A stretch of DNA of 64,000 nucleotides from JACOMY01 sp046233115 (GTDB taxonomy: Bacteria > Pseudomonadota > Alphaproteobacteria > Kiloniellales > JACOMY01), in NCBI GenBank assembly GCA_046233115.1, contig JBJXHM010000020.1:1-64000 (forward strand), written 5' to 3'. The notes beneath the pieces were generated by a model that saw only the letters and a program-made list of their open reading frames with translations, did no database searches and was not told the origin of the DNA. The position numbers and the translations under genes are program-made. Positions 43,754 through 52,102 of this stretch are shown piece after piece; the stretch's first letter is position 1; each line of letters opens with the position of its first letter.

Positions 43754-46546
43754 GTGAGCATCTTCATCGGGGACAGCAATCCGAATACGATCACCGGCAG
43801 TGTCGTTGCGGACACCATGTTCGGTTATGGCGCGAACGATCGGCTCTATGGTTTGGGCGACGCCGACGAGCTCTATGGGGGCAACGACAGCGACATCCTT
43901 TTCGGCGGCGACGGCAACGACACTCTGCGTGGAGACAGCGGCACTGACTTCCTGCTGCTGGGAGGAAGTGGTGTAGACCGCATCTTCGGCGGGTCCGGCG
44001 GCGACACCACCTTCGATGGCGGCAGCGGCGTGGACACGGTTTTTGGCGGACCTGGTGACGATGCGACCCTTCTTGGTGGTTTGGGTGTGGTCAGCGACAC
44101 CATCTTCGGAGGCAGCGGCAAGGACTCCACCCTGGTAGGCAATGGTGGAGACGATGCCCTCTACGGTGACAGCGGCGGCGATACCTACTTCTTGGGCCTT
44201 AGCGGCACTGACCGCCTCTATGGAGGTGCGGGCGACGATCTGGTGCTGTCTGGCGGCAGTGGCGACGATCGAATTGCCGGCGGCGATGGCGACGACACAC
44301 AACTGCTCGGCTCTTACGGGAGTGATACCCTGTTCGGTGGTAGTGGGAATGAATCTGGTCTTTTTGGAGGGTCAGGCATAGACAAGGTGCTCGGTGGTAG
44401 CGGGAACGACACACTACTGGAGGGAGGTTCGGGCGACGACCTCCTCTTCGGCGGCGACGGTATGGATCAAGGGCTGTACGGTGGTCTGGGAAACGACGCG
44501 CTCTATGCCGGGACTGGCTCTGCAGCAGCCACCTTTCGCGGCGGTTCCGGTTTCGACCAGCTTAACGGTCAGAACAGTGACGCAAACACCTCCTTCTTCG
44601 GTGGATCCGGACGCGATTTCCTCTTCGGCGGGTCCGGCACGGATGATTTATTCTTCGGTGACACCGGGGGAGACGGCATCAATGGACTGGACGGATCGGA
44701 TAGCCGCCTCTACGGAGGCAGCGGCAACGATGTTGTGGTGGGGGGGAGCGGCAACGATCGAGGCCTGGCGGGCGGCGCCGGCGTGGACTACGTGCTCGGA
44801 GACAGCGGCGCCGACACCTCCATCATTGGTGGGGACGGACGCGACGGCCTCTATGGCGGCGACGGGGATGACACCATCGTCGTTGGGGATAACGGCAACG
44901 ATCAGATATTCGGCGACAGCGGTGATGACGTCGTGCTCGACGGCCGCAGCGGTCGGGACAGCGTCTACGGCGGCAGCGGGAACGACAGCGCCGTGTTCGG
45001 CGGCTCGGGCAACGACAGCCTCTTCGGCGATGACGGAAACGACAGGACCCTGGCCGGCTTCGCGGGAGACGACCTGCTCTACGGCGGCAGCGGCGCCGAC
45101 TACTCCTTCTACGGCGGCCAGGGTGACGACAGCATCTTTGGCGGCGATGCGAGTGACGTCCGCTTGTTTGGCGACACCGGCGCGGACCGGCTGTCAGGTG
45201 GGCAGGGCGACGACGTCAGCTTGCGTGGACGCAGCGGCAATGACACGCTCTTCGGCGGCAGTGGCGACGACAGCGACCTGACCGGGGACCAGGGGGACGA
45301 CGACCTGCGCGGAGACAGCGGCAACGACCAGCTCTTCGGCGGGTCGGGCAAGGACCAGCTGCGCGGGCAGGACGGCGACGACAGCCTGACCGGAGACTCG
45401 GGCGTCGACACGCTCTTCGGCGACGACGGAAAGGACAGGGCCTTCGGCGGCGCCGGCAACGATCGGCTGGGCGGAGGATCGGGCAGCGACTTCCTCGATG
45501 CCGGCATCGGCTCGGACCGCCTGAACGGCGGCTCAGGCGTCGATACCGCCGCCGGCGGGGTGGCGAACGACACCTTCATCGTCGACACGGCGGCGGACGT
45601 TGTGCTGGAGACCGCGGCCGGCGGGGCCGAGGACGTGCTGCGCTCCGACGCCCTGGCCTACACCCTGGCCGGCGGGAGCGACGGCCATGTCGAGCGCGCC
45701 AACATCAACAATTCGGCCGGCGCGGGCAGCCTGATCGGCAACGAGTTCGCCAACACCCTGGTCGGCAACAGCGCGGCCAATCTGCTGAAAGGCAAGGGCG
45801 ACGACGACATCCTGAACGGCCGTGGCGGGATCGATACCCTGGAGGGCAACTTCGGCAACGACACCTTCGTGGTCGACACTCAGGCCGACCGGGTGATCGA
45901 GCGTAGCGGTCAGGGGACAGATCTGGTGCGCGCCGAGGTGGACTACACCCTGCCGGACGGCAGTGCCACGGCCTTCGTCGAGAACCTGCGCCTGCAGGGT
46001 GGCAAGGGTGACATCGACGGTAGCGGCAACAGCCTGGACAACACCATCGAGGGCAACAGCGGCGCCAACGACCTGCGCGGCTTCGACGGTGCCGACGAGA
46101 TCCGGGCCGGCGATGGCGACGACCGTGTCTTCGGTGGGGCCAAGGCCGATGTCCTGCGCGGCGAGAGCGGCGCCGACCTCATCGCCATGGGCAGCGGCGA
46201 CACGGTCTTCGGCGGCTCCGGCGGGGACGTCTTCCGCTTCAACGGCGATTCCCTGGGCAACGGCGGCAGTGGTGGTCCGGTGATCCGGGATTTCGACGGA
46301 GTATCGCTGAACGCCGCCAACGGTGCCGACAAGCTGGTCTTTGCCACCGGCCTGGAGGTCGGCAACTTCGCCTACATCGGTGCGGCCGCCTTCTCCGGCG
46401 GCGGCAACTCCGAGGCCCGCTTCGCCGGCGTGCGACAGATCCAGGTCGACCAGGACGGCGACGGCTCGGTCGACCAGGCCTTCCTGGTCGACGGCGTCAC
46501 CCTCGCCAACCTACTGACGGCGACCGACTTCGTCTGGCTTTCCTGA
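43754..46546 (+). CDS. RTX-like repeat protein 4, 930 aa
   Basis: GTG start (GAGG 6-9 nt upstream) chosen because it aligns the N-terminus MSIFIGDSNPNTITGS with the four paralogues. The 9/10 alternating units run to about 45290 (GGSGNDVVV-like nonamers and GGSGNDRGLA-like decamers, with a few irregular units such as those around GLGVVSDTIF and GTGSAAATF). Then come plain nonapeptides (GDSGNDQLF, GGSGKDQLR), the NDTFIVDTAADVV block and a cap ending DFVWLS. The distal half is strongly similar to RTX2. No signal peptide or enzyme domain; probably type I secreted. Confidence 0.92.
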   Translation: MSIFIGDSNPNTITGSVVADTMFGYGANDRLYGLGDADELYGGNDSDILFGGDGNDTLRGDSGTDFLLLGGSGVDRIFGGSGGDTTFDGGSGVDTVFGGPGDDATLLGGLGVVSDTIFGGSGKDSTLVGNGGDDALYGDSGGDTYFLGLSGTDRLYGGAGDDLVLSGGSGDDRIAGGDGDDTQLLGSYGSDTLFGGSGNESGLFGGSGIDKVLGGSGNDTLLEGGSGDDLLFGGDGMDQGLYGGLGNDALYAGTGSAAATFRGGSGFDQLNGQNSDANTSFFGGSGRDFLFGGSGTDDLFFGDTGGDGINGLDGSDSRLYGGSGNDVVVGGSGNDRGLAGGAGVDYVLGDSGADTSIIGGDGRDGLYGGDGDDTIVVGDNGNDQIFGDSGDDVVLDGRSGRDSVYGGSGNDSAVFGGSGNDSLFGDDGNDRTLAGFAGDDLLYGGSGADYSFYGGQGDDSIFGGDASDVRLFGDTGADRLSGGQGDDVSLRGRSGNDTLFGGSGDDSDLTGDQGDDDLRGDSGNDQLFGGSGKDQLRGQDGDDSLTGDSGVDTLFGDDGKDRAFGGAGNDRLGGGSGSDFLDAGIGSDRLNGGSGVDTAAGGVANDTFIVDTAADVVLETAAGGAEDVLRSDALAYTLAGGSDGHVERANINNSAGAGSLIGNEFANTLVGNSAANLLKGKGDDDILNGRGGIDTLEGNFGNDTFVVDTQADRVIERSGQGTDLVRAEVDYTLPDGSATAFVENLRLQGGKGDIDGSGNSLDNTIEGNSGANDLRGFDGADEIRAGDGDDRVFGGAKADVLRGESGADLIAMGSGDTVFGGSGGDVFRFNGDSLGNGGSGGPVIRDFDGVSLNAANGADKLVFATGLEVGNFAYIGAAAFSGGGNSEARFAGVRQIQVDQDGDGSVDQAFLVDGVTLANLLTATDFVWLS

Positions 46547-46645
46547 CCGTCAGGGTGGTCTGCCTGCCGGAAGCAAGTGTCCTAGACCCTGCAGACGGCG
46601 GGCAGGTCGTTCGCCATCCTGGAGGGGGTGAGGCTTGTGTTGAAA

Positions 46646-46752
46646 GGTCCTACGGTCAAGCCGTAGGACGACAAGTTACCTAATTCAAAAGTATAAAGAA
46701 CTTGTCGTTCTATGGCCTGACCGAAGGGCCGCTGTGCCTTTGCCTGAGCGAC
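46646..46752. repeat. nested hairpin repeat, family 2, copy 2
   Basis: The left arm GTCCTACGG-tcaa-type hairpin (46646-46669) and adjoining GACGACAAG pair with CTTGTCGTTC and the following GGCCTGACCGAAGGGCC across an AT-rich loop, giving a stem of about 30 bp with mismatches. The flank GCTGTGCCTTTGCCTG matches copy 1. Confidence 0.7.
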
Positions 46753-46765
46753 AGACCTTCTTCCG

Positions 46766-47287
46766 CTAACCCTCGCCCCGCAGCCGCCGCAAACTGGCCT
46801 GCAGAACCTCCTCCGTGACGAGGGTATGGCGCTCGAAGACCTGGGGCGTTGCTGCAACCCCCTCCGACTGCCAGTAGTGGGCGTCGTAGACCTCGAAGCC
46901 GGCGGGCAAGACGGTGCCGGCCGGGGCGGTGCTGAGGAAGAAGTGCAGGCTGTTCTCCCGCGTCCGCTCGAACCAGCCCTTCTCGTCGAAGGTGCCGGAG
47001 AAGATCCCGACGCTCTGCGGAAATCGCTCGAACAGCATGTGCGTCTTGGTTCCGCATCGGCTGCAGAACTGGATGTGGATCCGCTTGCCGCTGCCCTCGC
47101 TGACATGGGTGTAGGTTGCGGGCGCGCCGCGGGTCAGGCGGAAGTGTTCCTTGTCGAACAGCGTTTCCACCAGGTAGGCGCTGCCGGTGGCGCGCTGGCA
47201 GAAGTTGCAGTGGCAGTTGATGATGTCTCGCGGTGCGCCCTGCACCTCATACGCGATCTCGCCGCATAGGCAGCGCCCAGACTGCAT
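46766..47287 (-). CDS. GFA-family (CENP-V fold) zinc protein
   Basis: The 173-aa protein carries the zinc ligands of the glutathione-dependent formaldehyde-activating enzyme family: CLCGEIAYEV (residues 6-15), INCHCNFCQRATGSAY (about 23-38) and FCSRCGTKTH (about 74-83). The fold usually binds two zinc ions. Many members do not act on formaldehyde, so the substrate is unknown. The C-terminal third (HYWQSEGVAATPQVFE) is less conserved. It stands 27 bp after the small cytochrome c gene on the same strand. Confidence 0.88.
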   Translation of the reverse strand: MQSGRCLCGEIAYEVQGAPRDIINCHCNFCQRATGSAYLVETLFDKEHFRLTRGAPATYTHVSEGSGKRIHIQFCSRCGTKTHMLFERFPQSVGIFSGTFDEKGWFERTRENSLHFFLSTAPAGTVLPAGFEVYDAHYWQSEGVAATPQVFERHTLVTEEVLQASLRRLRGEG

Positions 47288-47314
47288 CCCGCTCTCCGCC
47301 CCCCGTCTCCATTC

Positions 47315-47641
47315 TCACCGTAGACTGTGGATGAAGGCGATCACGTTGTCGACGTCGCTGGGCGAGAGGATGAACTGGGTCATCGGCCAGTGCGGGCTTT
47401 GCAGGAAGTCCCGCAGGCGCTGGTCGGTGTAGGTGTTGGGGTCGTCCGCGATCATCTGGAAGGCAGGCGCGTTCAGCTCGGCCTTCTCGAAGCGTGCCTC
47501 CAAGCCCGGGACCTCGTGACAGGCGGTGCAGCGCTCGGCGATCAGGCTCTTGGCGGCCTCCGCATTGCCCTCGGCCAGTGCCGCGCTGGCCGGAACCCAA
47601 GCACAGGACAGTGAAAGCAAGATCCAAGTAGCTATGCGCAT
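47315..47641 (-). CDS. small periplasmic cytochrome c
   Basis: From ATG 47641 (GGGAGGTGG upstream), 108 residues: a signal peptide (MRIATWILLSLSCAWVPASA, cleavage near ALA at about 23) and a single haem-binding motif CTACH (about residue 39), with a probable axial Met in HWPMTQFILS (about 85). This is the size and form of class I c-type cytochromes. It is periplasmic, with haem attached covalently after export. It lies 73 bp downstream of the aminotransferase gene on the same strand and may be read from its transcript. Confidence 0.88.
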   Translation of the reverse strand: MRIATWILLSLSCAWVPASAALAEGNAEAAKSLIAERCTACHEVPGLEARFEKAELNAPAFQMIADDPNTYTDQRLRDFLQSPHWPMTQFILSPSDVDNVIAFIHSLR

Positions 47642-47714
47642 GGCGTTCCACCTCCCAGAAGAAGAAATGCTATCTGCTGTTTCGATAGAGGTCAAACCGC
47701 TCTTGGCTGCGAAC

Positions 47715-48908
47715 TCACTCCTTCGGAAAATGCCGTTCCAGGCGGTCGAAGGCCTCCTCGATCGCCGTGTCCTCGACGCAGTAGGCCATGCGGACGTGGT
47801 GCTCCCCGCTCGGGCCGAAGGCGCTGCCCGGTGTCACCACCACGCCGCATTCGGCCACCAGGTGCGTGGCGAAGCTCAGCGAATCCTGGTGCGGCATCAG
47901 CAGCCTGGGAAAGACGTAGTAGGCACCCTGCGGCCGGGCGTAGGAGAAGGCGTGAGACATCGCGTCCAGCCGCTCGCAGATCAGCGCCCGCCGCCGCTCC
48001 AGCACGGCCGAGAACTCGGCGATGTGGTCGGGCGGAGCTTTCAGCGCCGCCAGAGCCGCGACCTGGGCAATGCGCGGCGCACAGATCACCGTGGCGTCGT
48101 GCACCTTCAGGACCTGCGGTTTCAGCTCGGGCGGCAGAACTGCGTAGGCGATCCGCCAGCCGCTCATCGCGTAGCTCTTCGAGAAGGTGAAGTGGTAGGC
48201 AAGGCTGTCCTTCAACTCCGGCAGCGAGGCGAGGTTGAAGCTGGTCGGCTCGCTTCCGTAGGTGAAGCGGGAGTAGGGATCGTCCAGCACCAGCAGGACG
48301 CCGCGCGCCAGCGCAATCTCGCCGACCCGCCGCAGTGCGGCCTCGGTGAAAATACGGCCGGTGGGATTGGAGGGGGTGACCAGGACGATCGCCTTGGTGC
48401 TCGGTCCGACCAAGCGCTCCAGTGCGCCCGGATCCAGGGACCAGTCCTCGTCCTCGTTCAGCTTCCAGGGCACCGGCCGACCGCCGCAGAGGCGGATCTG
48501 CAGGTAGTGCGAGCTGAAGCCGGGATCGGTCAGGATCACTTCGTCGCCCGGCTCCAGCAGGGTGTGGAACAGGGCATTCAGGCCCTGCATGTTGCCGGCG
48601 GTCACGATGATCTGGCGGTCGGGGTCGACCGCGACACCGGTGCGCGCCTGGTGCTCGGCAGCCGCGGCCTCGCGCAGCTCCTTCACGCCGTCGGGCAGCG
48701 CGTACTTGCCGATGTCGGGATCGGCGGCGAGCGCGTCCGCCACCGCGCGGCGGATCGGCTCGGGCGTCGGGAAGGAGGGCAGGCCCCAGGCCAGGGAGAC
48801 GGAGCCGGGCGTCGCCGCGCCCAGCATCGCCATGCGCTTGATCGCCGAGACCTCGATCCTGGCGACTGCCCGCGAGATGCGGGAGGGGCGGTCAGAAGCG
48901 GCGGCCAT
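47715..48908 (-). CDS. class I/II PLP-dependent aminotransferase
   Basis: The 397-aa fold-type I aminotransferase has PLP lysine K244 (TFSKSYAMSGWRIAY), the cofactor Asn in PSNPTGRIF (about 173), Asp-Tyr in LLVLDDPYSRFTY (about 200) and a C-terminal Arg in HHVRMAYC. It overlaps the amino-acid dehydrogenase gene by 17 bp, so it belongs to the 2-oxoacid dehydrogenase operon. The likely job is removing the amino group from branched-chain or aromatic amino acids to give the keto acid for the complex; the exact substrate is inferred. Confidence 0.88.
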   Translation of the reverse strand: MAAASDRPSRISRAVARIEVSAIKRMAMLGAATPGSVSLAWGLPSFPTPEPIRRAVADALAADPDIGKYALPDGVKELREAAAAEHQARTGVAVDPDRQIIVTAGNMQGLNALFHTLLEPGDEVILTDPGFSSHYLQIRLCGGRPVPWKLNEDEDWSLDPGALERLVGPSTKAIVLVTPSNPTGRIFTEAALRRVGEIALARGVLLVLDDPYSRFTYGSEPTSFNLASLPELKDSLAYHFTFSKSYAMSGWRIAYAVLPPELKPQVLKVHDATVICAPRIAQVAALAALKAPPDHIAEFSAVLERRRALICERLDAMSHAFSYARPQGAYYVFPRLLMPHQDSLSFATHLVAECGVVVTPGSAFGPSGEHHVRMAYCVEDTAIEEAFDRLERHFPKE

Positions 48909-49995
48909 AGGACATCGCCCGACGTACGCGCTCGACCGCCAGCGCTTGGGCGGCGGCCATCGGCGTCACCTTCTCCTCGCGGGCCCTGGTCAGCACCGCG
49001 CGCGTGTTCTCCCGAACCTTCTCCTCGATGATGTGCAGGGCCTGGGCCTGGCTGCCGCCGCGGTACTCCACCGCCGCGCAGATCACCCCGCCGGCATTGG
49101 CGATGAAGTCGGGGACGGAGAGGATGCCGCGGCGGGCCAGTTCCTCCTCCATCCCGGGCGCCACGGCGATGTTGGCGCCCGAGACCACGACCTTGGCCTT
49201 GATCCGCGCCACCGTGTCGGCGCGGATCACGTCGGGCCGGGCTGCCGGGATGAAGTAGTCGCAATCCACGTCCAGGATGGCGTCGCGGTCACTGCTGCCA
49301 CAGCCGCCGAGGCCGCCGACACTGCCGCTCGCCTTGGCCTCGGCCAGGGCGGTCAGCTCCAGGCCGGCTGGATCCAGCGCGCAGCCGCGGGAATCGGAGA
49401 CGGCGACGATGCGGGCACCACGCTGGGTGAGGAAGCGGGCGGCGTGGCGGCCGACCGAGCCGTAGCCCTGGATCGCGATCCGCGCGCCCTCCAGCGGGAT
49501 GCCGGCGAAGGACTGGGCCTCCTCGGCCGCCACCGCTACGCCCAGGCCGGTGGCGCCGATCACGTCGAGCGGGATGCCGCCGATCTCGGGCGGCAGGCCG
49601 ACGGCGCGGCCGGTCTCGTCGCGGACCCAGGCCATGGCGACCTCGTTGCTGCCCATGTCGGGACCCGGAATGTAGTCGCGGATATCGGCGATGCGGCGCG
49701 CGAAGGCGCGGACCAGGTGCTCCTTCTCCTTCGGCGGTATCTTTGGATCGGCGAGGATGATCGACTTGCCGCCGCCATGCGGCAGGCCGGCGGCCGCGTT
49801 CTTCAGGGTCATCGCGCGGGCCAGCCGCCGGCATTCCTCGACCGTGCCCTCCAGGGTCAGGCGGACGCCGCCGATCGAGGGGCCGGCGGCCACGTTGTCG
49901 ACCACCACCAGGGCCTTCAGGCCGCAGCCGGGATCGGCCAGTTCCGCCACCATCTGGGGGCCCAGGTCGTTCAGCTCGCCGGCGTCCTCCGCCAT
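48892..49995 (-). CDS. Glu/Leu/Phe/Val dehydrogenase
   Basis: The 367-aa amino-acid dehydrogenase has an N-terminal catalytic domain with the glycine-rich KNAAAGLPHGGGKSIILADP (active-site Lys) and IPGPDMGSNEVAMAW (Asp), and a C-terminal NAD domain (RIAIQGYGSVGRHAARFL, about 176-193). Length and motifs fit leucine/valine/phenylalanine dehydrogenases rather than hexameric glutamate dehydrogenase. It sits 1 bp after the E2 gene. In the operon it would deaminate branched-chain amino acids to 2-oxoacids. Confidence 0.9.
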   Translation of the reverse strand: MAEDAGELNDLGPQMVAELADPGCGLKALVVVDNVAAGPSIGGVRLTLEGTVEECRRLARAMTLKNAAAGLPHGGGKSIILADPKIPPKEKEHLVRAFARRIADIRDYIPGPDMGSNEVAMAWVRDETGRAVGLPPEIGGIPLDVIGATGLGVAVAAEEAQSFAGIPLEGARIAIQGYGSVGRHAARFLTQRGARIVAVSDSRGCALDPAGLELTALAEAKASGSVGGLGGCGSSDRDAILDVDCDYFIPAARPDVIRADTVARIKAKVVVSGANIAVAPGMEEELARRGILSVPDFIANAGGVICAAVEYRGGSQAQALHIIEEKVRENTRAVLTRAREEKVTPMAAAQALAVERVRRAMSYGRRF

Positions 49996-49996
49996 G

Positions 49997-51115
49997 TCAT
50001 GTCTCCTTCTCGAGGTCCTCGATCAGCGCCTTCAGGAAGCGGGCCGCCTCGCCGCCGGTGACCACGCGATGGTCGAAGGTCAGCGACAGCGGCAGCAGCC
50101 GGCGCACGGCCGGCTGGCCGTCGACCGCTACCACCCTGGGTGCGATGCGCCCGGCCGAGACGATGGCGACCTGCGGCGGCACCACCACCGGGGCCGCCCA
50201 GCGGCCGGCGATCATGCCGAAGTTCGACAGCGTGATGCTGGCGCCGCGCAGCTCCTCCGGCGGGATCGCACGGGCCACCACGTCGGCCTTCAGCCGCTCA
50301 AGCCCGGCTCGCAGGCTCGCCGCGTCGCGCGCGCCGACGTCGCGCAGCACCGGCACGAAGAGGCCATCCGGCGTGTCCACCGCGATCCCCAGATCCACCC
50401 TCTGCAGCAGCCGGCGGCCCCCGGCTGCCGCGTCGAACCGGGCGTTGAGTGCGGGTTCCGCCGCTGCCGCCACGGCAAGGGCACGGGCCAGCCGCACGGT
50501 AACGTCGGCGGTCTCGTTGGCCCAGGTGTCGACGTCGGCCTCGTCGGACACTGTTGCCGGCACCACCGCGGCATGGGCCTCGGCCATCCGCCTGGCCATG
50601 GCGCGGCGCACGCCGCGTAGGGGCTCCAGCGGTCCTGCAGCTGAGGAAGTGGCGGCCGCACGCCGGACGTCGTCTGTGGTGATCGCCCCCTCCGGGCCGC
50701 TGCCGGAGAGGCTCGTCAGATCGACGCCCTCGCGTTCGGCCAGGGCCCGCACGGCCGGCGCGGCACGCACCCGGCCGCCGCGCTGCTTCGGCCTTTCCGC
50801 TATGGTCTCGGTCGGCGGTGGGGTCTCCTCCTGCGGCAGCTCGCCGACGATGGCGCCGGGTTCGCTCCCGGCGCCGGCTTCCTCGAACTCGACCAGCGGG
50901 CTGCCGACCTGGATCATCTCACCCTCGGCGCCGTGCAGGGCGGCGATGCGGCCGGCCCGGGGCGAGGGTACCTCGACCACCGCCTTGTCGGTCTCGACCG
51001 AGACCAGCGGCTGGTCGACCACCACGTGGTCGCCGACCGACACGTGCCAGGTCACGATCTCGGCCTCGTGCAAGCCTTCGCCCAGGTCGGGCAGGGTGAA
51101 GGTGCCCTCTGCCAT
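49997..51115 (-). CDS. bkdB: 2-oxoacid dehydrogenase E2 (lipoyl acyltransferase)
   Basis: A 372-aa E2: one lipoyl domain with K44 in VETDKAVVEVPSP, a peripheral-subunit-binding domain (about 115-150; VRALAEREGVDLTSL and GAITTDDVRRA) and the acyltransferase core (about 160-370) with SNFGMIAGRWAAPVV. In the active-site motif the usual HxxxDG is HRVVTGG, with Thr in place of Asp; I recall this variant in some branched-chain E2 proteins. Branched-chain substrate is inferred from the amino-acid dehydrogenase and transaminase downstream. Confidence 0.9.
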   Translation of the reverse strand: MAEGTFTLPDLGEGLHEAEIVTWHVSVGDHVVVDQPLVSVETDKAVVEVPSPRAGRIAALHGAEGEMIQVGSPLVEFEEAGAGSEPGAIVGELPQEETPPPTETIAERPKQRGGRVRAAPAVRALAEREGVDLTSLSGSGPEGAITTDDVRRAAATSSAAGPLEPLRGVRRAMARRMAEAHAAVVPATVSDEADVDTWANETADVTVRLARALAVAAAAEPALNARFDAAAGGRRLLQRVDLGIAVDTPDGLFVPVLRDVGARDAASLRAGLERLKADVVARAIPPEELRGASITLSNFGMIAGRWAAPVVVPPQVAIVSAGRIAPRVVAVDGQPAVRRLLPLSLTFDHRVVTGGEAARFLKALIEDLEKET

Positions 51116-51121
51116 GGCCCG

Positions 51122-52102
51122 CTACCCGAAGGCCAGGACGCGCCGGCAAGCGGCGAGGATGCGCGCCTCGGAGGGCAGGTAGGCCTTCTCCAGGCGCAGC
51201 AGCGGCATCACGGTATCCCAGCCGGCGACCCGCACCACCGGCGCCAGCAGCGACAGCAGTCCCTCCTCAGCCAGGCGGGCGGCGATCTCGGCGCCGAAGC
51301 CGCCGGTCAGCGCCGCCTCCTGCACGATGACGCAGCGCCCGGTCTTGCCGACCGAGGTCAGCACCGTCGCCATGTCCGGCGGCTTCAGGGTGGCGAGGTC
51401 AATGACCTCGGCCTCGACCCCCTCGCCGGTCAGGGCCTCGGCGGCGGCCAGGGTCTCCTGCACCATGGCGCCCCAGGTCACCAGGGTGAGGTCGCTGCCC
51501 GCGCGCAGCACGAAGGCGCGGTCCAGCGGCAGGGCCTTGCCGTCGTCCTCCACCGCCTCCTTGTGCGCCCGGTAGAGCCGCTTGGGCTCCAGGAAGACCA
51601 CCGGGTCGGGATCGCGGATCGCCGCCAGCAGCAGGCCGTAGGCGCGCTGCGGCGAGGAGGGGATCACCACCCGGAGCCCCGGAATGTGGGCAAGCAGCGC
51701 CTCGGTGCTCTCCGAGTGGTGCTCGGGCGCGCCGATGCCGCCGCCGAAGGGTGCGCGTAGCACCAGCGGACAGGTGAGCCGCCCGCGGGTGCGGTTGCGC
51801 AGCCGGCTGGCGTGGTTCAGGAGCTGGTCGATGGCCGGGTAGAGGAACCCCATAAACTGGATCTCGGCGACCGGCTTCAGGCCCACGGCCGCCATGCCCA
51901 CGCTGGTGCCGGCGATCGCGCCCTCGGCCAGCGGAGTATCGAGCACGCGCTCCTCGCCGAAGCGGGCGAGTAGGCCGTCGGTGGCGCGGAAGACACCGCC
52001 GTCGACACCCACGTCCTCGCCCAGGACCACCACGTCGGGATCCTCTTCCAGCGCGCGCGCCAGGGCCAGGGTGACGGCGCCGACCAGGGTGGTCTCAGGC
52101 AT
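51122..52102 (-). CDS. bkdA2: 2-oxoacid dehydrogenase E1 beta subunit
   Basis: A 326-aa transketolase-like beta subunit: VVVLGEDVGVDGGVF (about 24-38), DTPLAEGAIAGTSVGMAAVG (catalytic Glu, about 55-74), APFGGGIGAPEHHSES (about 117-132) and a C-terminal transketolase domain (VGKTGRCVIVQEAALTGGFG). It forms the thiamine-diphosphate site with E1 alpha. The start at 52102 overlaps the E1 alpha stop by 8 bp, indicating coupled translation. The two-subunit E1 fits branched-chain or acetoin/pyruvate-type complexes. Confidence 0.92.
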   Translation of the reverse strand: MPETTLVGAVTLALARALEEDPDVVVLGEDVGVDGGVFRATDGLLARFGEERVLDTPLAEGAIAGTSVGMAAVGLKPVAEIQFMGFLYPAIDQLLNHASRLRNRTRGRLTCPLVLRAPFGGGIGAPEHHSESTEALLAHIPGLRVVIPSSPQRAYGLLLAAIRDPDPVVFLEPKRLYRAHKEAVEDDGKALPLDRAFVLRAGSDLTLVTWGAMVQETLAAAEALTGEGVEAEVIDLATLKPPDMATVLTSVGKTGRCVIVQEAALTGGFGAEIAARLAEEGLLSLLAPVVRVAGWDTVMPLLRLEKAYLPSEARILAACRRVLAFG

